The position numbers and the translations under genes are program-made. A stretch of 16,769 nt of DNA from contig JASEGF010000019.1 of NCBI GenBank assembly GCA_030017935.1, positions 1 through 16,769 of the forward strand. Reading direction: 5' to 3'. The stretch is from Bacteroidales bacterium. GTDB lineage: Bacteria; Bacteroidota; Bacteroidia; Bacteroidales; DTU049. Below, one piece after another: positions 1 through 7,832 of the stretch. The notes below the pieces were generated by a model, which saw nothing but the letters and a program-made list of their open reading frames with translations, was not told the DNA's origin and made no database searches. The stretch's first letter is position 1; each line of letters starts with the position of its first letter.

Positions 1-1
1 A

Positions 2-370
2 AAAGGGCGAATACCAGAAGATGCAGTTTTATGTACCGGCACTAAATACGCATTTAGACACATAAGAAAGAGTAAAGTGAAACATAAAGAGATTGTAGGA
101 GCCAAAAAGAAAAAACGAGGTATCTATAGCACAGCTATAGTGAAGGCTAAGTCAGAGGAATTCACTAAATGGATATATTCAAAGTTCAGGGGAGTAGCAA
201 CCAAATACCTGCAAAACTACATTATGTGGTATGTAGCGATAGTTAAATACCTATCAGAAGGCGTCATTAGTAATACTGGAAGAATGCTTAACCTTGCATC
301 CTCTGATAGATTTGCATGGTATGAATATTTAAGAGTAAGTAAAATATCATATACTGTTTTAAACATTTGA
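2..370 (+). CDS. IS1595/ISXO2-like transposase, C-terminal fragment (5' end outside window, probably degenerate)
   Basis: The frame is open from base 2 to the TGA at 368-370, so the visible part is the last 122 residues and the apparent ATG at 77 is internal. The strongest family signature is RGVATKYLQNYIMWY, matching the conserved GVATKYLxNYxxWF block near the end of IS1595-family (ISXO2-like) DDE transposases. The upstream PEDAVLCTGTKY corresponds to the block that normally reads xxDAxLCTDxxxxY, so the second catalytic Asp appears to be Gly. The segment before KWI, which in this family usually carries HVN, reads IVK, so the third catalytic residue also seems lost. These comparisons are from memory of the family, not an alignment. 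The element is probably an inactive remnant. I could not identify its terminal inverted repeat in the ~110 bp that follow. Confidence 0.62.
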   Translation, partial: KGRIPEDAVLCTGTKYAFRHIRKSKVKHKEIVGAKKKKRGIYSTAIVKAKSEEFTKWIYSKFRGVATKYLQNYIMWYVAIVKYLSEGVISNTGRMLNLASSDRFAWYEYLRVSKISYTVLNI

Positions 371-475
371 AAAATGTTTGTATTATCTAATTCCCTCACG
401 CCACCCCACTCATTTCCTTAAATATTCCCCCCTCTTTTTGCTAAATATTCTATTTTTTATTTCAAAAATTCTATT

Positions 476-483
476 TAAGTTTG
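476..483 (+). promoter_or_regulatory. Bacteroidota-type -7 box (TAAGTTTG) for mutA-mutB
   Basis: TAAGTTTG fits the Bacteroidota -7 consensus TAnnTTTG and ends 21 nt before the preferred mutA ATG at 505. No TTG/TTTG -33 element sits at the expected spacing, so the call rests on the -7 box alone. The box contains the TTG at 481-483, which argues against using that TTG as the mutA start codon. Confidence 0.45.
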
Positions 484-504
484 CAAAAAGAAATTTTAAA
501 GGTT

Positions 505-2364
505 ATGGCTAAAGAAAAGCTTTTTAATGAGTTTCCTCCTATTTCTGCGAAACAATGGGAAGATACTATAAAAGAAAGTCTAAAAGGTGCAGATATTTCT
601 AAACTTTTTTGGAAAACAGATGAAGGCATTGAGGTGAAACCTTTTTATACTAAAATAGATTTAGAAGGACTTATTGATCTCACCTATTCACCTAATGTTT
701 ATCCCTATTTAAGAGGTTATAATGATAAAAAACTAAAATGGAATATAATTCAAAATATTGATGAGACTGACTTAAAAATTGCTAATGAAATAGCTATTAA
801 ATCCATTGCTAATGGTGCTGATGCTATTGAATTCGATGTACCTGATATTGATAAAATTGATGATTTAAACGTTTTATTGAAAAACTTAGATTTAGCCAAT
901 CACAGCATTCATTTTAGATCTTCTTACTCATATTCCATATTAGTTCAGGTAATCAAAGAATGGGCTCAAAAGAATAATTTTGATTTAAAATCATTAAATG
1001 GTTCATTTAACTTTGATTTTTTCGCATATTATTTGCTAAATGGCAATTATTACAATAGTTTTGATGACAATGTAAATGAATTAATCAGTTTATTTAATTA
1101 TTTAAATAATTGGAATCCTGATTTTAAAATCATTAATATTAGTGGAGATATATACCATAATGCTGGTGCTAATGCAGTACAAGAGTTGGCTTTTTCTCTT
1201 TCTCAAATAGTAAATTATTTAAATATTTTAACTGATAATGGAATCTCTATTGATGAGGCTGTTAAAAGATTTAGAGTAACATTAGGGTTAGGTAGTACTT
1301 ATTTTATTGAAATAGCAAAATTACGTGCAGCTAGATTGCTAATTGCTAAAATTTTAACTGCTTATGGGTTGCCTAGTGATAAAGCTAAAGTTACAATTCA
1401 TAGTAAAACTGGCATTTTTAATAAAACTGCTTATGATGTATACAATAATATGCTACGCAATACTGTAGAAGCTATGGCTGCTATTATTGGTGGTGCAGAT
1501 GATATAACTATTTTGCCTCATAATTTTACCCTTCAAAAATCTAATGATTTTAGCAGAAGAATAGCAAGAAATGTTCAATTAATACTTCGTGATGAAGCTC
1601 ATTTCGATAATGTCATTGATCCAGCAGGTGGTTCTTATTTAATAGAAAATTTAACCAAATCTATAGCTCAGCATGCATGGGATCTATTCATCCAAATAGA
1701 GGATTTAGGTGGGTTTAGAACTGCTATGGAAAACTCGTGGATTAAAAATGAAATCGAAAAAAGTGCTGATAATAAATTAAATGCTCTTTTAAAAAGAAAA
1801 TCTAATGTAATCGGTATTAATAATTATCCGAACCTTAATGAAACTATTTCTTCTAATCTCAAAAAACCTTTGATAAATAAAGCTAAAAATGATAATGCAC
1901 TGAGAATTTTCAGAGTTGTAGAACCATTTGAAAATTTACGTTATCGTACAGAGCAACATACATTGAATGGTTATAAAAAACCTTTGGTTTATTTGCTCCC
2001 TTTTGGTGATATAACTATGCGTAACGCTAGAGCTAATTTTTCTCGTAATTTTTTTGGCATAGCTGGTTATGAAATAATGGATGCAGATGCTTATGATAAT
2101 GATGAAAATATGCTTAAACAACTTTCTATTCATAATCCTGATATCATTGTATTATGTAGTAGCGATATAGAATATGGGACATCAGGGATTAATATTGCTA
2201 AAACTATTAGAGAACATTATCCCCAAAAAATACTTGTAGTTGCAGGTAATCCTACTGAAAGTATTGAAATATTAAAAGAAAATGGAATAAATGATTTCAT
2301 ACATATAAAATCTAATATTTTAGAAACTTTAGAAAATTTTCATAAAATATTAAATATTAAATAA
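505..2364 (+). CDS. mutA: Methylmalonyl-CoA mutase, small (beta) subunit MutA
   Basis: Non-catalytic partner of MutB in the adenosylcobalamin-dependent heterodimer that interconverts succinyl-CoA and (R)-methylmalonyl-CoA in propionate metabolism (cytoplasm). The N-terminal part (about residues 10-440) is the mutase TIM-barrel domain, with GADAIEFDV near 104-112 and AARLLIAK near 275-282. The C-terminal part (about 491-619) has the cobalamin-binding fold but reads GDITMRNARANF where the catalytic subunit has the DxHxxG cobalt-ligating loop, as expected for the small subunit. A frame extension to a TTG at 481 exists. I prefer the ATG at 505 because MAKEKLFNEFPP resembles known MutA N-termini, AAAGG lies just upstream, and the TTG lies inside a promoter box. 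The length of 619 aa is normal for the family. mutB follows 33 nt downstream, so the two are probably one operon. Confidence 0.95.
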   Translation: MAKEKLFNEFPPISAKQWEDTIKESLKGADISKLFWKTDEGIEVKPFYTKIDLEGLIDLTYSPNVYPYLRGYNDKKLKWNIIQNIDETDLKIANEIAIKSIANGADAIEFDVPDIDKIDDLNVLLKNLDLANHSIHFRSSYSYSILVQVIKEWAQKNNFDLKSLNGSFNFDFFAYYLLNGNYYNSFDDNVNELISLFNYLNNWNPDFKIINISGDIYHNAGANAVQELAFSLSQIVNYLNILTDNGISIDEAVKRFRVTLGLGSTYFIEIAKLRAARLLIAKILTAYGLPSDKAKVTIHSKTGIFNKTAYDVYNNMLRNTVEAMAAIIGGADDITILPHNFTLQKSNDFSRRIARNVQLILRDEAHFDNVIDPAGGSYLIENLTKSIAQHAWDLFIQIEDLGGFRTAMENSWIKNEIEKSADNKLNALLKRKSNVIGINNYPNLNETISSNLKKPLINKAKNDNALRIFRVVEPFENLRYRTEQHTLNGYKKPLVYLLPFGDITMRNARANFSRNFFGIAGYEIMDADAYDNDENMLKQLSIHNPDIIVLCSSDIEYGTSGINIAKTIREHYPQKILVVAGNPTESIEILKENGINDFIHIKSNILETLENFHKILNIK

Positions 2365-2397
2365 TTAATTTTCGTTTGAATTATTAAAACATTAAAT

Positions 2398-4530
2398 ATG
2401 AAACCTGATTTTAAAAAAATCAAAATTTTTGAAGATAATAAGCCTCAACAAAAATTAAATGCTGAGGTCATTCATAATAGTGCAGAAGGTATTCCTATTA
2501 AAAATTTTTATTCTTATGATGATATTGTAGAGTTGGAACATTTAGATTATGCTGCTGGATTACCACCATTCCTTAGAGGTCCTTATGCTACTATGTATGT
2601 GCAAAAACCATGGACTATTAGGCAATATGCTGGTTTTAGTACAGCAGAGGAAAGTAATGCTTTCTATAGAAGAAATTTAGCTGCTGGACAAAAAGGATTA
2701 AGTGTTGCTTTTGATTTACCTACTCATCGTGGCTATGATAGCGATAATGAACGTGTAGTAGGTGATGTAGGCAAAGCTGGTGTGGCTATTGATACTGTTG
2801 AAGATATGAAAATTCTATTTGATCAAATACCTCTCGCAGATATGTCTGTTAGTATGACGATGAATGGTGCTGTTATTCCTATTATGGCTTTTTATATTGT
2901 AACTGCTCTCGAGCAAGGTGCTAAACTAGAACAATTGAATGGTACTATCCAAAATGATATTTTGAAAGAATTTATGGTGCGTAATACCTATATTTATCCA
3001 CCAGAGCCATCAATGAGAATAATTGCTGATATTTTCAAATTTACTTCTCAATATATGCCGAAATTCAATAGTATTTCAATTAGTGGCTATCATATGCAAG
3101 AGGCTGGTGCTACTGCTGTGCAAGAATTGGCATATACTTTAGCTGATGGATTAGAATATTTACGTACTGGATTAAAAGCGGGCATAGAAGTAGATAATTT
3201 TGCTCCTAGATTATCATTTTTCTGGGCTGCAGGCATGAATCATTTTATGGAAATTGCTAAAATGAGAGCTGCCAGATTGCTATGGGCTAAAATCGTTAAA
3301 CAATTCAACCCCAAAAATCCCAAATCAATGGCTCTACGAACTCATACACAAACCTCTGGGTGGTCTCTTACAGCTCAAGATCCATTTAATAATGTTGCTA
3401 GAACATGCGTAGAAGCTATGGCTGCTGCATTAGGTCATACTCAAAGTTTACATACTAATGCTTTAGATGAGGCTATTGCCTTGCCTACAGATTTTTCAGC
3501 TCGTATAGCTAGAAATACTCAACTTTTATTACAAGAAGAAACTCAAATTTGCCGTGTAGTAGATCCTTTGGGTGGTTCTTATTATTTAGAAACTTTGACA
3601 GATGAAATCACTCATAAAGCTTGGGAACTTATTCAAGAAGTAGAAGAATTGGGTGGCATGACAAAAGCTATCGCGGCTGGCATACCTAAAATGAGAATTG
3701 AAGAAGCATCGGCTCGTCGCCAAGCACGCATAGATTCTGGTTTAGATATTATTGTTGGAATTAATAAATATCAACTAGAAAAAGAAGACCCACTACAAAT
3801 TCTTGAAGTGGATAATACTATCGTTAGAGAAAAACAAATTCAACGTATCAATGAGGTCAAAGCTACCAGAGATAATGAAAAAGTACAACAATCCTTGAAT
3901 GCTATTACTAAAGCATGTGAAACTGGAGAAGGTAATTTGCTAGAATTAGCTATAGAAGCTGCTAAATATAGAGCAACTTTAGGTGAGATAAGTTATGCAA
4001 TGGAAAAAGCTTGGGGGCGTTATGTTCCAGAAATTAAATCAATAACAGGTGTGTATAGTTCAGAAATTAGTCAAAATGAAAGTTTTAGAAAAGCCCAACA
4101 ATTAGCTGATGATTTTGCTAAATTAGAAGGTCGCAGACCACGTATTTTGGTCGCTAAATTAGGACAAGATGGTCATGATAGAGGAGCTAAAGTAATAGCT
4201 ACTGCCTATGCTGATATTGGCTTTGATGTAGATATGGGACCACTTTTCCAAACACCAGAAGAAGCTGCTAAAATGGCTGTAGAAAATGATGTACATATTA
4301 TCGGTATATCTAGTTTGGCAGGCGCTCATAAAGCATTAGTTCCACAAGTGATAGAAGAACTTAAAAAATTAGGACGTGAAGATATTATGGTGATTGTCGG
4401 CGGCGTAATCCCACCACAGGATTATCAATTTTTATTTGATGCTGGCGTGGTAGCTATCTTTGGTCCCGGAACTCCTATACCTGATGCTGCTATTAAATTA
4501 TTAGAAATTTTAATAGCTTCGAGAAAATAA
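2398..4530 (+). CDS. mutB: Methylmalonyl-CoA mutase, large (alpha, catalytic) subunit MutB
   Basis: Catalytic subunit (EC 5.4.99.2) of the B12-dependent succinyl-CoA/(R)-methylmalonyl-CoA mutase. The TIM barrel spans about residues 35-560, and the C-terminal B12-binding domain (about 578-710) contains LGQDGHDRG with D591, H593 (the lower axial cobalt ligand) and G596. Residues matching the Propionibacterium enzyme's substrate contacts are present: Tyr77 in IRQYAGF (equivalent to Tyr89), Arg195 in MVRNTY (Arg207) and His232 in SGYHMQ (His244). The Tyr/Arg pair is the methylmalonyl-CoA signature; isobutyryl-CoA mutases carry Phe/Gln there. Length 710 aa is typical. It lies 33 nt after mutA on the same strand with no promoter-like motif between. 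The G-protein chaperone MeaB and the epimerase are not in this window. Confidence 0.97.
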   Translation: MKPDFKKIKIFEDNKPQQKLNAEVIHNSAEGIPIKNFYSYDDIVELEHLDYAAGLPPFLRGPYATMYVQKPWTIRQYAGFSTAEESNAFYRRNLAAGQKGLSVAFDLPTHRGYDSDNERVVGDVGKAGVAIDTVEDMKILFDQIPLADMSVSMTMNGAVIPIMAFYIVTALEQGAKLEQLNGTIQNDILKEFMVRNTYIYPPEPSMRIIADIFKFTSQYMPKFNSISISGYHMQEAGATAVQELAYTLADGLEYLRTGLKAGIEVDNFAPRLSFFWAAGMNHFMEIAKMRAARLLWAKIVKQFNPKNPKSMALRTHTQTSGWSLTAQDPFNNVARTCVEAMAAALGHTQSLHTNALDEAIALPTDFSARIARNTQLLLQEETQICRVVDPLGGSYYLETLTDEITHKAWELIQEVEELGGMTKAIAAGIPKMRIEEASARRQARIDSGLDIIVGINKYQLEKEDPLQILEVDNTIVREKQIQRINEVKATRDNEKVQQSLNAITKACETGEGNLLELAIEAAKYRATLGEISYAMEKAWGRYVPEIKSITGVYSSEISQNESFRKAQQLADDFAKLEGRRPRILVAKLGQDGHDRGAKVIATAYADIGFDVDMGPLFQTPEEAAKMAVENDVHIIGISSLAGAHKALVPQVIEELKKLGREDIMVIVGGVIPPQDYQFLFDAGVVAIFGPGTPIPDAAIKLLEILIASRK

Positions 4531-4811
4531 AATCTATTTATTACTATTACATTATTGCTTAATTTTATATAAGGTATAATTTACATAAAATAATTAAGTG
4601 AAATAATCGTTTAGATAATAATATTTTCTAGCGATTTATTGTATTAATACTACAACATTAAAATTAATTCTTAGTCAAAATTATTAACCTATAAAGGATT
4701 TTTTTTGATTATATTCTAAAGAAATATATTTAGTATTGAGACATTCATATTAATAATTTTTTTATTAATAAAAGGTCTAATTCTTTAAAATAAATTCATT
4801 AATTTTAAAAA

Positions 4812-4992
4812 AGTTTAAATTAAGTAATGATATATGAATTAAAAAAAATACAATTAATTCTTTTTAAATTACAACCTATAAAAGAAATTAATAAAAATTA
4901 AAATTTTAATAAATATTTCTATTAAATGTTCATTAATAATGAATTTAATCATTTAAAAATTATTAAATAAATATCATTACTTAATTTAAACT
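4812..4992. repeat. Long inverted repeat, copy 1 (perfect 22-bp arms)
   Basis: The arms at 4812-4833 (begins AGTTTAAATTAAG) and 4971-4992 (ends CTTAATTTAAACT) are exact reverse complements over 22 bp, separated by 137 bp. If transcribed, this would fold into a long stem with an AT-rich interior. It could equally be the terminal inverted repeats of a small non-autonomous element. It is part of the tandem repeat block. Confidence 0.75.
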
Positions 4993-5079
4993 AATAATAA
5001 ATGATTCTGTCAAGCGATTAATTAAGTAAAAATTAGCTATTAATATAACGATTAAATAAAATTTATTGCATTTTAAAAA

Positions 5080-5262
5080 TGTTTAAATTTGGTAATGATA
5101 TATGAATTTAAATAAATTACTTTTAATACCTTTTAAATTCTAGCTTATAAAGAAAATTAATTAAAAATTAAATTTTTAGAAAATAATTCTATAAAATAGT
5201 CATTAATAAAGATTTTAAGTATATAAAAATTATTAAATAAATATCATTAATTAATTTAAACA
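5080..5262. repeat. Long inverted repeat, copy 2 (19/22 arm match)
   Basis: The arms at 5080-5101 and 5241-5262 pair at 19 of 22 positions. Size and internal layout match copy 1, 268 bp upstream. The three mismatches lie together in the middle of the arm, where the left arm reads TTTGG instead of TTAAG. Confidence 0.65.
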
Positions 5263-5367
5263 AATTATACATGATTTTGCCAAACGCTTAATAACAGATA
5301 GATATATCTTATAATTTAGCTATTATTAAAACGCTAAATCCATAGTATTTATTAATGTAAAATGCTA

Positions 5368-6594
5368 TTATAATATAAACAATTCTTTTAAAAAATTGAT
5401 GTATTCTAATAGAATCAGCGCTTGACTATGATTAGTTATTATTTCATCAGATAGAGTATTACCTAAAGGAAAATTTGTAATTTTATAAGGAAAAAACAAC
5501 ATAGACCCATAAGGTAAAATTAAATTTCTTTGCATTAACTCAGGGATATAAAACCATGGAGAAGTATCAAAATGTTGCTCATTTTTATAATCATATTTTA
5601 TCACATACGAAGCTGCCAGTGGCTGTAATCTATATTGAAAATCTTGATGTAATATTATCAAATTACCAACCATTGCAATACCTATAATATTGTTTTTACT
5701 AATCACAGTATCAGTAGATACATCCCAAATATTAGGTCTATTATGAGCTCCCCAATCTTCTTTTTGTAAATTATAATCTTTGTAAGTAATAATTTTTCTG
5801 AAATAATATAATTTATTTATAGTATCTATTACATTATTTGTCAATAAAGGATATTGTCTATAACTGCTATCAAGAGTTATGAGTAATTTAACATTATAAA
5901 TGACATCTGCTGGGTCGTAATATGTGATGAAATCACTTTTTTTATCAATTTCAGCAAGTTTAATTTTTCTTAACTCATCACCACGAGTATTATAATATGT
6001 TTTATTACTTATAGGTTGTCCATTTTTATATTCTATTTCCCAACGATTACCATTACCTATATAATAAACTTGCTTGCCATGATATTTTCCATTTTTATAA
6101 TTATAAATAGCTCGCAAAGTACTATCCCTAAACATTTCTCTTACTTCACCATTAATTTTTCCCCATTTTATAGGTAAAGTACTAATAAGAGTATCATAAT
6201 AATTACCTTCTATTATAGGATAAGTAATATCTAATTTCCCAAAGCCAGCAAAAACCTTACTCGTTGCGTTCTTCACTTTAGAAAATTTTATAATTCCAGG
6301 ATCAATAAATTTAATTTTAATTTTTGAATTTTGTGAACTAAATATCCACTTACCATAAGGATGAGAATATTTATACTCCCCAATAATTTTTAAATTGTTA
6401 ATATCTGAATAAGTAAAATTGCCATCAATAACTCCATTTTTTAAATTATAAAAAATAGTATCAAAAGCAGAAATATATACGTTAGATTTATTTATGATAT
6501 CTTGATGAACAAAAGCTTTATTCAGAGGTATCTCTTGAGCAAATAAAGAAATCGTAAATATTATATTAAAAAAGTAAATAACAAATTTTTTCAT
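5368..6594 (-). CDS. Secreted protein with MORN-like repeats, function unknown
   Basis: A 408-aa protein. Residues 1-20 are a typical Sec signal peptide (KK, then a hydrophobic stretch ending SLFAQ, cleavage likely near Ala19), so it should be periplasmic or surface-exposed. There is no lipobox Cys. Residues about 52-84 (KNGVIDGNF ... GEYKYSHPYGKWIF) and 147-205 (INGEV ... NYKNGKYHGKQVYY ... YKNGQP ... YYNTRGDEL) resemble MORN_2/YwqK-type beta-hairpin repeats, common in Bacteroidota secreted proteins. The remaining ~200 residues match no family I recognise. Its ATG shares one base with the lgt stop (TAATG), so it is probably translationally coupled to lgt in one operon. I do not infer a role in lipoprotein maturation from this position. 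Confidence 0.75.
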   Translation of the reverse strand: MKKFVIYFFNIIFTISLFAQEIPLNKAFVHQDIINKSNVYISAFDTIFYNLKNGVIDGNFTYSDINNLKIIGEYKYSHPYGKWIFSSQNSKIKIKFIDPGIIKFSKVKNATSKVFAGFGKLDITYPIIEGNYYDTLISTLPIKWGKINGEVREMFRDSTLRAIYNYKNGKYHGKQVYYIGNGNRWEIEYKNGQPISNKTYYNTRGDELRKIKLAEIDKKSDFITYYDPADVIYNVKLLITLDSSYRQYPLLTNNVIDTINKLYYFRKIITYKDYNLQKEDWGAHNRPNIWDVSTDTVISKNNIIGIAMVGNLIILHQDFQYRLQPLAASYVIKYDYKNEQHFDTSPWFYIPELMQRNLILPYGSMLFFPYKITNFPLGNTLSDEIITNHSQALILLEYINFLKELFIL

Positions 6595-7424
6595 TAAGCT
6601 TTTTTAGTCTTTATTGCCAATTTTTTAGATTTATTTGCCTTAATAATAAGCCAAATGCCTGCAATAATAAATGGTAAGCTCAACAATTGTCCCATATTTA
6701 ATCCAATAGTATTTATTAAATTAGTTTCGAAACCCACTTGTGGTAATTTGATAAACTCAATTAAAAATCTTGCTAAAAAAGTTAAGAGTAACATCCATCC
6801 TATAGCCAAACCACGTGGTAAATTACCATTATATTTTTTGTACAAGTAAAAAAGGAAAATAAAAATTAATAAATAAGCAAGTGCTTCATAAATCTGAGTA
6901 GGATGACAAGGTATAGTTTGCCCATCTCTCACAAAAATAAATCCCCAAGGTAGCTCTGTAGGTCTGCCATATATCTCACTATTAAATAAATTACCCAACC
7001 GAATAAAACTCCCCGCCAGAGCAGTAGGTATAGCCATTCTATCTAAAATATATAAGTAATCTTTATTAAAAGATTTACGAGAATATAAATATAAAGCTAT
7101 CAAAAGGCCAATAGCGCCACCATGACTAGCTAATCCACCATGCCAAATAGCAAAAATTTCTAAAGGATGACTAAAATAATAATCTGGTTCATAAAATAAT
7201 ACATGTCCTAATCTAGCTCCAATTATAGCTCCTAAAATAGAATACCAAAATACCTTATCTAACTCACTCAAAGGTACTTTTTCTTTTTTGAAAAAATACC
7301 TAAATAAATAATAGCCAATTAAAAATCCTAAAGCAAATAAAATACCATAATATCTAACTTGCAGAGGTCCTAAACGTAATAATACAGGATCTACATTCCA
7401 TACAATATAAGCAAAAAAAGACAT
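6594..7424 (-). CDS. lgt: Prolipoprotein diacylglyceryl transferase Lgt
   Basis: Integral inner-membrane enzyme that transfers the diacylglyceryl group of phosphatidylglycerol to the lipobox Cys of prolipoproteins, the first step of lipoprotein maturation. The 276-aa sequence has about seven hydrophobic segments. Family motifs are present: RYYGILFALGF (24-34), WHGGLASHGG (94-103, with His101 matching the essential E. coli His103), the Lgt signature IRLGNLFNSEIYGRPT (141-156, with Arg142, Asn145 and Glu150) and RFLIEFIK (219-226, with Arg219 matching E. coli Arg239). The C-terminus is a Lys-rich cytosolic tail. Length is usual. It is first in a two-gene minus-strand operon with the downstream MORN-like gene. 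Confidence 0.96.
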   Translation of the reverse strand: MSFFAYIVWNVDPVLLRLGPLQVRYYGILFALGFLIGYYLFRYFFKKEKVPLSELDKVFWYSILGAIIGARLGHVLFYEPDYYFSHPLEIFAIWHGGLASHGGAIGLLIALYLYSRKSFNKDYLYILDRMAIPTALAGSFIRLGNLFNSEIYGRPTELPWGFIFVRDGQTIPCHPTQIYEALAYLLIFIFLFYLYKKYNGNLPRGLAIGWMLLLTFLARFLIEFIKLPQVGFETNLINTIGLNMGQLLSLPFIIAGIWLIIKANKSKKLAIKTKKA

Positions 7425-7435
7425 AAATTTTTTTG

Positions 7436-7443
7436 CAAATATA
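7436..7443 (-). promoter_or_regulatory. -7 box (TATATTTG) for lgt operon
   Basis: On the minus strand the sequence reads TATATTTG, an exact TAnnTTTG match, ending 11 nt before the lgt ATG. No TTTG -33 element is evident at 17-21 nt upstream. Confidence 0.45.
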
Positions 7444-7520
7444 AATAAAAAGAAAAATTTGGAAGAATATTAAATTTGGTTATATAACATTTTGAATGGG
7501 TAAAGATTAAACTTTTTTCA

Positions 7521-7532
7521 GGGCTAAAGCCC
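7521..7532. repeat. Small palindrome GGGCTAAAGCCC
   Basis: Five-bp arms with a 2-nt centre, G+C-rich against an A+T-rich background, inside MITE-like copy 1. There is no T-run after it, so it is not an obvious terminator. It looks like a piece of a dispersed intergenic repeat. Confidence 0.5.
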
Positions 7533-7551
7533 ACACCTCTTTCTTTGATAA

Positions 7552-7588
7552 TAGTAGTGAGTAGATAGTAGTGAGTAGATAGTAGTGA
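7552..7588. repeat. 14-bp tandem repeat, about 2.6 copies
   Basis: The unit TAGTAGTGAGTAGA occurs exactly twice (7552-7565 and 7566-7579) and then partially (7580-7588, TAGTAGTGA). It is a simple tandem duplication inside MITE-like copy 1. It is too short and too regular to be a CRISPR array. Confidence 0.85.
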
Positions 7589-7623
7589 TTAATGCTAAAT
7601 CCCATTCATCTCTATTTCGTATT

Positions 7624-7643
7624 CCCTGACCTAATGGTCAGGG
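7624..7643. repeat. Perfect palindrome CCCTGACC-TAAT-GGTCAGGG
   Basis: Eight-bp G+C-rich arms around a TAAT loop, the strongest short hairpin in the lgt/dehydrogenase gap. No T-run follows on the plus strand (ttaatag) or on the minus strand (aatacg), so it is more likely repeat-derived than an intrinsic terminator. It could still act as an RNA 3'-end stabiliser. Confidence 0.6.
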
Positions 7644-7832
7644 TTAATAGTCTACTCTTTGTGATCTTTGTGTAATATCTTAGTGTTCTTTGTGGTAAAA
7701 TAATTAACACACTAAAAAATGTTATGGAACCATATCTTTTTTGTAAAAGTTTTTAAGTCCCCTCTATCCTTAATCTAAACGTATTTTATATATATTCTCT
7801 TTGATAATCGTTTTGTAAACTAATTTTTTTAA

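Larger units (their letters stand above)
4531..5367. repeat. 837-bp non-coding AT-rich block of tandem ~268-bp repeats
   Basis: The gap between mutB and the minus-strand gene ending at 5368 has no credible ORF and is almost wholly A/T. Two clear diverged copies of a ~268-bp unit lie in tandem, about 4797-5060 and 5065-5340. They share the order: left inverted-repeat arm, an (a/c/g)ctataaag-like core (4874 region and 5143 region), the right arm, and a tail with CAAGCGATTAA (copy 1) or CAAACGCTTAA (copy 2). A third, degenerate partial copy seems to lie at about 4590-4797: it keeps an acctataaagg core near 4688 and a GCGATTTATTG tail but has lost the arms. No function can be assigned. Confidence 0.7.
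7478..7731. mobile_element. MITE-like non-autonomous element, copy 1 (contains nested repeats)
   Basis: Imperfect terminal inverted repeats bound the element: the left end starts GGTTATATAACATTTT (7478) and the right end, read on the minus strand, starts GGTTCCATAACATTTT (7731). The right half (7657-7706) matches 14231-14280 at 47 of 50 positions, including CTTAGTGTTCTTTGTGGTAA, and the similarity continues through the right terminus. The left half differs from the second copy: it carries a small hairpin, a 14-bp tandem repeat and a palindrome (listed separately), probably insertions or replacements. There is no transposase ORF inside. I see no clear target-site duplication. Confidence 0.6.

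Noticed and set aside
217..399. 60-aa minus-strand ORF over the transposase end
   Set aside because: Antisense to the conserved GVATKYLQNY region, with no independent support.
481..504. TTG start for mutA, adding 8 residues
   Set aside because: The TTG is part of the TAAGTTTG promoter box, and the ATG at 505 gives the family-typical N-terminus with AAAGG just upstream.
1936..2133. 65-aa minus-strand ORF inside mutA
   Set aside because: Antisense shadow of the B12-fold domain of mutA.
4531..5367. Replication origin
   Set aside because: AT-rich and repetitive, but I see no DnaA boxes (TTATnCACA-like) and no dnaA, parAB or similar gene nearby.
7552..7588. CRISPR-like array
   Set aside because: Contiguous 14-bp units without spacers; a simple tandem repeat.
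7521..7643. Intrinsic terminators for lgt or the dehydrogenase
   Set aside because: The hairpins lie upstream of lgt and ~190 nt past the dehydrogenase stop, and no T-run follows them; repeat origin fits better.
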